Source: an uncultured Bacteroidales bacterium (lineage in GTDB: Bacteria; Bacteroidota; Bacteroidia; Bacteroidales; UBA932). Taken from it: a DNA stretch of 64,000 bases. This document shows, piece after piece, positions 27,982 through 35,803 of this stretch. A program made the position numbers and the translations under genes. The stretch is taken from assembly GCA_944322815.1 (NCBI GenBank), contig CALUQB010000002.1, positions 93,404-157,403 on the forward strand, given 5' to 3'. The notes under the pieces are model-generated. The model ran no database searches. It was not told the DNA's origin and worked only from the letters and a program-made list of their open reading frames with translations. Each line of letters begins with the position of its first letter. Positions within the stretch are counted from its first letter, which is position 1.

Positions 27982-29238
27982 ATGAGCGATCTTTTTACTC
28001 CTATCAAGATAGGACCTCTGGAACTGCGCAACAGGACAGTCAGGTCCGCCGCATTCGAGGGAATGTGTGAGAACAATTCCCCCTCCAAATCTCTTTTCGA
28101 CTACCATACGGCTGTAGCCCGCGGCGGAATCGGCATGACTACCATAGCCTATGCGGCAGTATGCCGCAGCGGACTGTCGTTCGAAAGACAGCTGTGGATG
28201 AGGGAAGAAATAGTTCCGGAACTGAAAAAGCTTACTGACGCCATACATAAGGAAGGAGCCAAGGCATCGATCCAGCTCGGACACTGCGGCAACATGTCAC
28301 ACAGACGGATATGCGGCTGCCGTCCGTACGGTGCGAGCAGCGGATTCAACCTCTACTCCCCTACATTTGTCCACGGCATGACCCATGAGGAAATAGATGA
28401 AGTGGTGGAAGCCTACGGAAAAGCCGTGGAGCTGAGCATCAAGGCCGGATTCGACGCAGTGGAGATTCATGCAGGACACGGATACCTGATATCGCAGTTC
28501 CTCTCTCCATACACGAATCACAGGAAAGACGAATACGGAGGGTCTCTGGAGAACAGAATGAGATTCATGAGACGCTGCATGAAAGCCGTGACCGATGCAG
28601 GGAAAGGAAAAGTAGCCATCTTCGTGAAGATGAACACCAGAGACGGCTTCAAGGGAGGTATGGAGACAGACGAATGCATAGAGGTGGCCAAAAAACTCAG
28701 GAAATGCGGGGCAGATGCCCTCGTCCTTTCAGGAGGTTTCGTAAGCAGGGCGCCGATGTATGTCATGAGAGGGCGTTTCCCTGTGAAGACCATTGCCCAC
28801 TATATGCCGGCAAACATGTGGTGGCTGAAACTGGGAGTCCGTCTCGGAGGCAGGATAGTATCTCCTACGGTGCCGTTCAAGCATCTGTTCTTCATGGAGG
28901 ATTCCCTGAAGTTCAGAAAAGCGCTGCCGGACATGCCTCTGGTCTATGTAGGAGGCGTCACTTCACGGGCTGATGCCGACAAGGTGATGGACAACGGGTT
29001 CCAGCTTCTGCAGATGGGACGCGCAGTCCTGGAAGATACGGATTTCGTAAACAAGATGAAGGCCGACGAGAATCATTACAGCGGATGCGAACATACGAAT
29101 TTCTGCATAGGAAGGATGTATTCTCTGGAAATGTGTTGCCACAAGGTATGCAAGGATATCACTCCGGCCCTCAAACGGGAAGTCGAACAGACCATCAAGT
29201 ACAATGACCGTCTCGAAAGGAAACTCGGCTATAAATAA
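27982..29238 (+). CDS. NADH:flavin oxidoreductase / Old Yellow Enzyme-family ene-reductase
   Basis: A 418-residue FMN-binding TIM barrel. HAGHGYLISQFLSPYTNHR followed by DEYGGSLENRMRF is the classical OYE signature, IQLGHCGNMS holds substrate-binding His, and VYVGGVTSRADADKVM the FMN phosphate site. It lacks the C-terminal NAD(P)H-flavoprotein domain of 2,4-dienoyl-CoA reductase, but it ends in a Cys-rich tail (CEHTNFC, EMCCHKVC). OYE-type proteins include bacterial 5-beta-steroid and bile-acid reductases. Pairing with a 5-alpha-reductase homologue suggests enone reduction on steroid-like substrates. RNase P RNA starts about 50 bases after the stop. Confidence 0.87.
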   Translation: MSDLFTPIKIGPLELRNRTVRSAAFEGMCENNSPSKSLFDYHTAVARGGIGMTTIAYAAVCRSGLSFERQLWMREEIVPELKKLTDAIHKEGAKASIQLGHCGNMSHRRICGCRPYGASSGFNLYSPTFVHGMTHEEIDEVVEAYGKAVELSIKAGFDAVEIHAGHGYLISQFLSPYTNHRKDEYGGSLENRMRFMRRCMKAVTDAGKGKVAIFVKMNTRDGFKGGMETDECIEVAKKLRKCGADALVLSGGFVSRAPMYVMRGRFPVKTIAHYMPANMWWLKLGVRLGGRIVSPTVPFKHLFFMEDSLKFRKALPDMPLVYVGGVTSRADADKVMDNGFQLLQMGRAVLEDTDFVNKMKADENHYSGCEHTNFCIGRMYSLEMCCHKVCKDITPALKREVEQTIKYNDRLERKLGYK

Positions 29239-29286
29239 CGTGGGTTCGATGAAAAGAACAGAGTGAATTTCAGAGAACTACAAATA

Positions 29287-29646
29287 ATCAGGCAACTGCG
29301 GCTTTCCATACGGAAAGCAGTCCGATACAGGTGGGACGATCTGCCGCGCAGGCACATGCCTGTGAGGAAAGTCCGGACAGGAAAGGGCACTTCACTGCGG
29401 AAATCGCAGATAGGGGCAACCTTATGGTGAACGTAACAGAAAAGAACCGCATACTCCGGTATGCAAGGGTGAAAATGTGAGGCAAGAGCTCACGGCGGCC
29501 ATTGGCGACAATGTCCGCGTACGTCCCTGAAGCCTGCAAGACCAAATATACTGGCAGTCAAGGGCTGCCCGTCCGATGCCAGGGGGTAGGTTGCGCAGAT
29601 AAATGGCAGATTCAAAAACAGAAACCGGCTTACGGCCCCACCTGAA
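29287..29646 (+). ncRNA. rnpB: RNase P RNA, bacterial class A
   Basis: This is the catalytic RNA that removes tRNA 5' leaders. The universal core GAGGAAAGTCCGGAC is at 29361-29375, the 3' conserved part GGCTTACGGCCCCAC is at 29627-29641, and GGCAACCTTATGG lies in between. Ends are set by the P1 helix TCAGG (29288-29292) with CCTGA (29641-29645). About 360 nt, normal for Bacteroidetes. A terminator begins at the very 3' end. Confidence 0.94.
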
Positions 29647-29686
29647 AAAATATCGTCAAGGCTCTATAACCTTGACGATATTTTTT
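29645..29686. terminator. Bidirectional terminator between rnpB and the DUF6340 gene
   Basis: Perfect 17-base arms (AAAAAATATCGTCAAGG and CCTTGACGATATTTTTT) surround CTCTATAA. The loop contains the stop codon of the leftward gene (29664-29666), so the hairpin serves both directions. Confidence 0.88.
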
Positions 29687-30602
29687 CTTCCAATGTCCTG
29701 ACGTACGGCAGGGAAAAATGTTCCTTGGACATTTCCAGCCAGTCGGAAGCCAGCTTGTACTGCCCCTGAAGATAACAGGCAGCCGCCATATTGTATTCCA
29801 GACAGGCTTTCTTCTCGAGATTCGGGGTATCCAGCATCGACATCCATATATCCATGGCCTTCTGCCACTGGTAGTCATTCACGTAATAATACGAATCATA
29901 CCATTCACCGGAGTCATACAGAAAAAACGCGACATCCTCAGACTTCCACTCCGGTGCGAATCTGCGCCCGGAAGCGGAACCCGCAGTAGCGGCAGCACCT
30001 TCCATCCCGGATTTGAGAATATACTCGATTCCCTCGCGTGACTCCGTCCCGTTTATCCTGGCAGACACGTTTGCCGATGAACTGCCGCTGAAAAGCAGGA
30101 CCGTATCGCGCTTGTCCATGGAATCATAGGCATAGAGATTCACGGAAAAGGGTATGGTTCCCACTGCAGTATACGCACCGTCGCCGGAAGGAACCGTCCG
30201 GGCTTCGATATCGGTACCGAAAACAGGCGAATCCAACAGGAATAGCACATCAGTTCCGGCTTCCACCAGAAGCTCCGCCATGGAAGACTTCGAAAAATAA
30301 TCCGAACCTGAAATCTTGTCGAGACAGAATACCGGAACCAGACTGTCACCTCCGAAATAGTCATCCTCCAATTCCATGACGAAAGCGGAAGCCATGGACG
30401 CGGCAAAAAGCGAATCCGGCTCCTGGCCGTTGTCCATATAGACGACGGACACTGTTTTGCCGGCCAGATCCACGCCGGATGCCGACGGCCGGCTGGTTTC
30501 TATACTCAGGGTATATGCTGAAGGACCGCACGACACGGCCGCAAATGTCATGACAGCCATCAGACTTGCTACTGCCATGGTCTTGATCTGTCCCATAATC
30601 AC
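29664..30602 (-). CDS. DUF6340-like lipoprotein
   Basis: A 312-residue lipoprotein; the signal (MAVASLMAVMTFAAVSC) ends in the lipidated Cys, pointing to the periplasmic side of a membrane. The body has beta-rich segments and a C-terminal TPR-like helical stretch (KAMDIWMSMLDTPNLEKKAC, CYLQGQYKLASDWLEM). I associate it with the Bacteroidetes family DUF6340 from overall layout, which is uncertain. It is the last gene of the nusB-to-rimO run. Function unknown. Confidence 0.7.
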   Translation of the reverse strand: MIMGQIKTMAVASLMAVMTFAAVSCGPSAYTLSIETSRPSASGVDLAGKTVSVVYMDNGQEPDSLFAASMASAFVMELEDDYFGGDSLVPVFCLDKISGSDYFSKSSMAELLVEAGTDVLFLLDSPVFGTDIEARTVPSGDGAYTAVGTIPFSVNLYAYDSMDKRDTVLLFSGSSSANVSARINGTESREGIEYILKSGMEGAAATAGSASGRRFAPEWKSEDVAFFLYDSGEWYDSYYYVNDYQWQKAMDIWMSMLDTPNLEKKACLEYNMAAACYLQGQYKLASDWLEMSKEHFSLPYVRTLEEKISSRL

Positions 30603-30628
30603 CTCCGTTTGAAATCACGTCATCAAAT

Positions 30629-31939
30629 TCACGCTAAAGATACTATTTCCGCCCTGAGATCATACTCATCAGCCTCTGTGATTCTCACAGTGATGAATCT
30701 GCCGCACAAGGCAGCAGGATCTTCAGGCAGACCGCTTTCTACAAAAATCTCACCATCCACTTCCGGGCTCTCGAACTCGCTGCGGCAGACCAGCATACCG
30801 TCCGAATAGCTGTCCACTATCACCTTCACTTCGCTGCCTATCCTGGATCTGTTATACTCCAGGGAAATGGCGCTCTGGAGTGACATGAGTTCATCCAGCC
30901 GTTTCTGTTTGGTCTTAGGACTCACGGAATCACGGAAATTAGCGGCACCGAAGGTTCCCTCTTCTTCAGAATATCTGAAAGCGCCGAGCCTTTCGAACCT
31001 GGCCTCTTTCACGAAATCCATAAGCTCCCTGAACTCTTTCGGACCCTCACCGGGATGACCGACTATCATCGTTGTCCTGAGTACCACCCCGGGCACCTTC
31101 TCGCGCATTTTTCGGATCAAAGCCCTGGTCCATGCACCATCCACATTTCTGTGCATATTGGAAAGCACCTTGTCAGCTATATGCTGCAAAGGTATGTCCA
31201 TGTAACGGCAGACCTTGGGATTGTGTGCCATCTGGTCCAGGACGTCATCCGGAAAGTCGGCAGGATAAGAATAATGGATCCTGATCCATTCTATTCCGTC
31301 CACTTCGGACAGTCTCTGCAGAAGTTCTGCGAGAGCTCTTCTATGATACAGGTCGAGACCATAATATGTAGTATCCTGGGCTATGACTATCAGTTCCCGG
31401 ACACCTCTCATCGCCAGAATCCCGGCCTCCTCTACCAGATCTTCCATCGGCACGGACTTGTGCCTGCCCCTGATAAAGGGTATCGCACAATACGAGCAAC
31501 GCCTGTCGCATCCTTCCGAAATTTTCAGGAAAGCATAATGCGGCGGCGTAGTCAGATAGCGGTCTGCTGTCAGGACAGGAGCTGACTCTATGCCGAAATA
31601 CTCGAGAAGAGGTCCGAAATCGACAGCTCCGAACCAGGCATCCACTTCAGGTATCAGACCGGGAAGCTCTTCGGAGTATCTCTGTGAAAGACAGCCGAAA
31701 ACCACGATTTTTCCTGTCTCTCCCCTTTTCTTGCTCTCTGCCGCTTCCAGAATAGCAGCTATGGATTCTTCCTTGGCATCGCCTATGAAGCCGCAGGTAT
31801 TGATCAGCAATATGTCACACTTCCCGGTATTTTCTTCCGGCAGTATGTCATACTTGCCTTCCAGCCGGGCTAATATGTGCTCCGTGTCGACCCTGTTCTT
31901 GGAACAGCCGAGAGTCAGAGTCCGTAGCGAAAGAGACAT
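30629..31939 (-). CDS. rimO: Ribosomal protein S12 methylthiotransferase
   Basis: RimO is a radical SAM enzyme adding a methylthio group to an aspartate of ribosomal protein S12. The N-terminal UPF0004 domain binds one cluster (LGCSKNRVD, INTCGFIGDAKEES, VFGCLSQRY). The radical SAM CxxxCxxC is in SEGCDRRCSYCAIPF, and a TRAM domain is at the C-terminus. The C-N-R-V-D and S12-type motifs favour RimO over MiaB. 436 residues. It starts 3 bases after the DUF5606 gene. Confidence 0.95.
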   Translation of the reverse strand: MSLSLRTLTLGCSKNRVDTEHILARLEGKYDILPEENTGKCDILLINTCGFIGDAKEESIAAILEAAESKKRGETGKIVVFGCLSQRYSEELPGLIPEVDAWFGAVDFGPLLEYFGIESAPVLTADRYLTTPPHYAFLKISEGCDRRCSYCAIPFIRGRHKSVPMEDLVEEAGILAMRGVRELIVIAQDTTYYGLDLYHRRALAELLQRLSEVDGIEWIRIHYSYPADFPDDVLDQMAHNPKVCRYMDIPLQHIADKVLSNMHRNVDGAWTRALIRKMREKVPGVVLRTTMIVGHPGEGPKEFRELMDFVKEARFERLGAFRYSEEEGTFGAANFRDSVSPKTKQKRLDELMSLQSAISLEYNRSRIGSEVKVIVDSYSDGMLVCRSEFESPEVDGEIFVESGLPEDPAALCGRFITVRITEADEYDLRAEIVSLA

Positions 31940-31942
31940 GGC

Positions 31943-32365
31943 CTATTCCTTGTCTTCTTCCGGCTGGCCGGGCTCTTCAAAATCCAGAGAAGCGTGTTCC
32001 TTCAGGATATTGTACCATGTCACGACCTTCTTCATATGCGATACATGGAACCTGTCCCTGTCATAATCAGGCAGGGCTTTCGCGAAAAACGACTTGAGTT
32101 CCTGATCGGCAGACTTGGCGGAAGGAGCATTTTCGTCACCGAGAACATCTTTCATCTTTTTGAACACGTCGCGCAGGCGCACTTCCTCTTCGTCCGTATA
32201 TATGGAAATGTCCTCGAGGGTGGTCACCTTGCTGTTCATTCCGAAGCAGTTTCTCTTCTTGTCTGCAAGAGACTCCACGATCACGCCGTTTCTGGCCTGT
32301 GAAAGATAATTGTACAATCCGCTCTGACCAGAGATAGTCAGTATCTTACTGAGATCTGTTTTCAT
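31943..32365 (-). CDS. DUF5606-family protein
   Basis: A 140-residue protein starting MKTDLSKILTISGQSGLYN, with ARNGVIVESLADKKRNCFG and VTTLEDISIYTDEEEVRLRD. This is the DUF5606 family, confined to Bacteroidetes and of unknown function. The N-terminal half looks like a small SH3-like barrel and the C-terminal half is acidic helix. An alternative TTG start 9 bases upstream would overlap coaE; the ATG is preferred. It lies between coaE and rimO. Confidence 0.85.
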   Translation of the reverse strand: MKTDLSKILTISGQSGLYNYLSQARNGVIVESLADKKRNCFGMNSKVTTLEDISIYTDEEEVRLRDVFKKMKDVLGDENAPSAKSADQELKSFFAKALPDYDRDRFHVSHMKKVVTWYNILKEHASLDFEEPGQPEEDKE

Positions 32366-32370
32366 TTTCC

Positions 32371-33024
32371 TCAAAATTTATCTGTTGTTTTAAATCCATT
32401 CCGTTTACCGGATTTTCCGGTCAAAATCCTGAACACTCTGTCCACTTCCCGAGACAGAGTGTCAATATTTCCGTCATTCATAATCACAAAGTCAGCCTCC
32501 GGCCTGACAATTCCGGCGGATATGTCGTTCAGATACTTCTGGCTGGACATTCTCTGCATGACCGTCCGGGCATCGGCTCCGTCCCTGGCCATGGTCCTGT
32601 CCATCCTGAGCCTGAGCGGGGCATCCACGACCAGCACCATATCGATGATATCCCTGAAAACCGCTTTTTCCAGAATGATGGCAGACTCGATGATGACAAA
32701 AGGAACATCCTCCCTCCCGGCAAACGATCCGTTCCACTCCAGAAAATCTTTCCTGACTTCAGGATGGACAATGCTTTCCAGAACAGACAACTTCGCCGGA
32801 TCGGAAAAGACCGCAGCCGCAAGCTTCTTTCTGTCCAATGCGCCTTCAGAAGTACATACATCCGTACCCAAAACTTCGGATATCCGGGCCGGCAGCCACT
32901 CCAGAGAAGAATACAAAGCCTTTGTCCTGGAATCCGAATCATAGACAGGGATACCCCTGGATGCAAACATGGAACATACCAGAGACTTTCCACTGCCTAT
33001 ACCGCCAGTGACAGCCAGTGTCAT
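32371..33024 (-). CDS. coaE: Dephospho-CoA kinase
   Basis: CoaE phosphorylates dephospho-CoA at the ribose 3' position, the last step of CoA synthesis. The start MTLAVTGGIGSGKSLVC overlaps the preceding stop as ATGA and puts the P-loop GGIGSGKS at residues 7-14. The DSDSRTKALY and ESAIILEKAVF segments and the lid arginines (RMDRTMARDGADARTVMQRM) fit the family. It is translationally coupled to the YbbR gene. Confidence 0.94.
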   Translation of the reverse strand: MTLAVTGGIGSGKSLVCSMFASRGIPVYDSDSRTKALYSSLEWLPARISEVLGTDVCTSEGALDRKKLAAAVFSDPAKLSVLESIVHPEVRKDFLEWNGSFAGREDVPFVIIESAIILEKAVFRDIIDMVLVVDAPLRLRMDRTMARDGADARTVMQRMSSQKYLNDISAGIVRPEADFVIMNDGNIDTLSREVDRVFRILTGKSGKRNGFKTTDKF

Positions 33025-33995
33025 TTTTCTGTCAGTACACATTCGAAAATCTCCGGAACTATCTCATACTCGAGAACCCCGTCAGGCAAATAACCCGGTA
33101 CTGGAATGCATTTCCTCGACCTTGAATTTATATAATCCTCATAATCGATCTGGAAGGTGGCACGGTCCACATCCGATATCAGCGGGAATACGCATTTGAA
33201 TACCACATCCGCCTTCGACGGATAAATCATCATTTCCTTGTCGGGAGGGACATTCACGGGTTCGATATAGACCTCCCGCGTGATTTCCACATAACGTGTC
33301 ACGTCTATGGAATAATGGACCTCATTCTCGGCCAGACGGACCCCCTTGATTCTCTCTATGCGGGCCACTCCGGCAACCCCTGTCTTGAGATTCTCCAGTT
33401 TGACAGGCTCGGTGAATACCCTGTCCACATTGGCCAGATGATACGGTTCCCCGTATATTCTTACCGAATCCGGATCGATTTCCAGATTTTCCTGGCTCAT
33501 GTACTGAGGTTCGAAACTGAGTGAAAGTACAGGGAAAACCGGAACTTTCTTGTTCGTTTCATACGGGAAACGGAAATACAGGGTATCGGTAAGGAAATAT
33601 TCCACCTCGACCTTTTCACCGAAAAGATGATGGGCGGACTCGCTCAGTTCCCGCCGCGAGATATAATATATCTCTCCGGACTTGTGTATCAGCGACTGCC
33701 TGTCGAACGGCACCTGAACAGGGTTTCTGTGAAGGGCCAGCCGGGACTTTATGATATTATATCCTGAAGTACGGCATCTGGCTACCACATCGCAGACATT
33801 TGCAGACTGGGTGGTATGCCCTTCTATGTTGTCACATGAGGCTGTCATCCGGACAGTAAGGAATGCGGAATAGTTCAGAGACAGGTTATGCAGAAGCCAT
33901 ATGCTGAAAGCCAACAGAAGAGACAGGGAAAATATCGTCCAGTCTCTTCCGTCGTGCTTCAATGAATACGACAGCCTTTGCAACAACCGTCTCAT
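33021..33995 (-). CDS. YbbR-like domain protein
   Basis: A 324-residue protein with one N-terminal membrane anchor (WTIFSLSLLLAFSIWLLHNL) and a periplasmic region made of YbbR-like beta domains, for example DPDSVRIYGEPYHLANVDRV. In Bacteroidetes such proteins typically sit between yajC and coaE, as here. In Firmicutes YbbR regulates diadenylate cyclase, but no cyclase is nearby, so the role in this organism is open. It overlaps coaE by 4 bases. Confidence 0.88.
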   Translation of the reverse strand: MRRLLQRLSYSLKHDGRDWTIFSLSLLLAFSIWLLHNLSLNYSAFLTVRMTASCDNIEGHTTQSANVCDVVARCRTSGYNIIKSRLALHRNPVQVPFDRQSLIHKSGEIYYISRRELSESAHHLFGEKVEVEYFLTDTLYFRFPYETNKKVPVFPVLSLSFEPQYMSQENLEIDPDSVRIYGEPYHLANVDRVFTEPVKLENLKTGVAGVARIERIKGVRLAENEVHYSIDVTRYVEITREVYIEPVNVPPDKEMMIYPSKADVVFKCVFPLISDVDRATFQIDYEDYINSRSRKCIPVPGYLPDGVLEYEIVPEIFECVLTEK

Positions 33996-34016
33996 ATCCG
34001 TCTGTCCTGGATAAAA

Positions 34017-34349
34017 CTACTGCTGGGCAGTCTCGCTGAAATCCTTTACGACCGAATTCTTGTCTACACGGATCTTGACATTGCTGTCCACTTCCAGAAG
34101 GAGGGTCTTCTCCTTGACTTCCAGAACCGTTCCGTATATTCCGCCGATAGTCACGACCTTGTCGCCTTTCTTCAGGCCCTCGCGGAACTTCTGCAATTCC
34201 TTCTGCTGTTTCCTCTGAGGACGGATCATGAAGAACCACATCACCACGAAGATCAGGATAAGCATGATCCACATGGACCATGAAGAACCTGCGGCAGCTG
34301 TCTGGCCGCCGGCGGCAGCCTGGGACTGTAACAAAGTAATAAATTCCAT
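34017..34349 (-). CDS. yajC: Preprotein translocase subunit YajC
   Basis: YajC is an accessory subunit of the SecDF-YajC complex that assists protein export. There is a single membrane segment (WIMLILIFVVMWFFMIRPQR) with the hallmark FMIRPQRKQQKEL at its end. A cytoplasmic domain with GDKVVTIGGIYGTV follows. The 110-residue length is typical. It sits downstream of nusB and upstream of the YbbR gene. Confidence 0.96.
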   Translation of the reverse strand: MEFITLLQSQAAAGGQTAAAGSSWSMWIMLILIFVVMWFFMIRPQRKQQKELQKFREGLKKGDKVVTIGGIYGTVLEVKEKTLLLEVDSNVKIRVDKNSVVKDFSETAQQ

Positions 34350-34396
34350 TGTTTTCTGTTTTAATTATGAATGATAAAATGATTTGCGGAAACCAG

Positions 34397-35356
34397 TTAC
34401 AGAAGCCCCTTTCCGGACTTCGTTATCTTTCCTTCGGAAGAAAGTCTCTGAATGGTCCTGTCAAGTATGCCGTTTACGAAAAGCTTGCTTTTCGGAGTGC
34501 CGAAATACTTGGAAATCTCGACATATTCGTTTATCGTCACCTTGACAGGAATCGTAGGGAAGGCCACAGCCTCGGCCATACCCAGAATGATCAGACACAT
34601 GTCCGTGGAGACTATACGGTCATTGTCCCAGTTCGAAACCGATCCGGCTACTATTTCGCCGTATTTTCCGTAATTCAGGTAAGCCGCCCTGAGCAGATTC
34701 CTGGCAAAAAGCTTGTCATCTTCTGTGTCATCGCCTTTTCTGGTTTCGCTCAGATACAGAGGAGGCAGAGACCAGCGGTTTCCCTTACCCAGAGAATCGA
34801 GCGTCTTGCAGACATAAGTCAGCGAATACGGAAGGTCCTCGCCCCAGTATATCGACATAGATTCCAGAATCTGCGACATCTCTTCACTGTCCGTGAATTC
34901 CTCTTCGAAAATATGTCTGAAAAGGAGACAGTCTTCTTTCAGGGAAGGCCCGGACGAAGCCATATACCTGGCATAATACTCTTTCGTGATGACCGATGCA
35001 TATATTTTCCTGAGGAAAAGATCATACGGTTCCCACGAAAATTTCTTTTTCTTGTAAATTTTCTGAAAATCGGGATCACTGTCCAGAAGTCCGGCGAGAG
35101 CATTGTCCGCAAACCTGGTGTTCGGATTCCGTTCGTCCTCGGTAGGATTGAACTTGTTCCTGACTGCGGCGATCTTCTCTGCGGCAATCGCCGTAAGAGG
35201 CGACACGACCCCAAGCATGAAAAGATACAAATCCCTGGTAGCTTCGCATGAAGACTCCAGCTGGGCTTCAGCTTCGGCCAGAGAGGAATTTCCCTTCAGC
35301 TCGCTGCTATACAATGTTTTAAAGACCTTTATCCGTAAAATACGTCTGTTAAGCAT
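34397..35356 (-). CDS. nusB: Transcription antitermination factor NusB (long Bacteroidetes form)
   Basis: NusB binds boxA RNA with S10 and supports rRNA antitermination. The N-terminus (LNRRILRIKVFKTLYSSE) and C-terminal fold (GMAEAVAFPTIPVKVTINEY followed by SKYFGTPKSKLFVNGIL) are NusB. At 319 residues it has a long middle insertion compared with the ~140-residue E. coli protein, as is usual in Bacteroidetes. It leads a seven-gene leftward run. Confidence 0.92.
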   Translation of the reverse strand: MLNRRILRIKVFKTLYSSELKGNSSLAEAEAQLESSCEATRDLYLFMLGVVSPLTAIAAEKIAAVRNKFNPTEDERNPNTRFADNALAGLLDSDPDFQKIYKKKKFSWEPYDLFLRKIYASVITKEYYARYMASSGPSLKEDCLLFRHIFEEEFTDSEEMSQILESMSIYWGEDLPYSLTYVCKTLDSLGKGNRWSLPPLYLSETRKGDDTEDDKLFARNLLRAAYLNYGKYGEIVAGSVSNWDNDRIVSTDMCLIILGMAEAVAFPTIPVKVTINEYVEISKYFGTPKSKLFVNGILDRTIQRLSSEGKITKSGKGLL

Positions 35357-35377
35357 ATTATGAAGTCAAATTTTTTA

Positions 35378-35385
35378 CAAAGATA
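35378..35385 (-). promoter_or_regulatory. -7 box of the nusB run
   Basis: TATCTTTG on the minus strand, 22 bases before the nusB start; it is face to face with the divergent box at 35408-35415. Confidence 0.55.
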
Positions 35386-35407
35386 ATCTCATTTTCAGAA
35401 AAATCCC

Positions 35408-35415
35408 TATCTTTG
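35408..35415 (+). promoter_or_regulatory. -7 box of the DUF3276-nadE unit
   Basis: TATCTTTG, 26 bases before the ATG at 35441. The two divergent -7 boxes are only 22 bases apart, so the two promoters probably compete. Confidence 0.55.
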
Positions 35416-35440
35416 TAAAGTTTTACTAAAAAAATTTGCA

Positions 35441-35803
35441 ATGTACAGCGAGGATTTTGATGAAGCCAATACTCAGGAGCGTAGTGACGATGTATATTCC
35501 AAGCAGGTCAGAGCCGGGAAACGCACCTATTTCTTCGACGTAAAGGCTACCAGAGGGAATGACTATTATCTTACCATCACTGAAAGCAAACGCAGGGTAG
35601 AAAAAGACGGCCGTTTCGCATACGACAAGCATAAGATCTTCCTTTATAAGGAAGATTTCGAGAAATTCGCGGACACTTTCCAGGAGATGGTAGACTACAT
35701 TAAGGCGAACTGTCCGGTAGCTGAACAAAGTCCTGAAAATCAGTATCGCGGACAGTCCGAAGACGGCTCTTACAAATCCGACATAACATTTGACGAATTG
35801 TAG
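35441..35803 (+). CDS. DUF3276 / PUR-family nucleic-acid-binding protein
   Basis: A 120-residue protein with VRAGKRTYFFDVKATRGNDY, YYLTITESKRR and HKIFLYKEDFEKFADTFQEM. This is the bacterial PUR-alpha-like (DUF3276) repeat, a Whirly-like fold that binds single-stranded DNA or RNA in characterised relatives. The C-terminal tail is polar and disordered. Its TAG stop overlaps the GTG start of nadE, so the two are coupled. Confidence 0.88.
   Translation: MYSEDFDEANTQERSDDVYSKQVRAGKRTYFFDVKATRGNDYYLTITESKRRVEKDGRFAYDKHKIFLYKEDFEKFADTFQEMVDYIKANCPVAEQSPENQYRGQSEDGSYKSDITFDEL

Noticed and set aside
29287-29545. 85-codon minus-strand frame over the RNase P RNA
   Set aside because: The RNase P core sequences and P1 pairing explain this region fully; the antisense frame is incidental.
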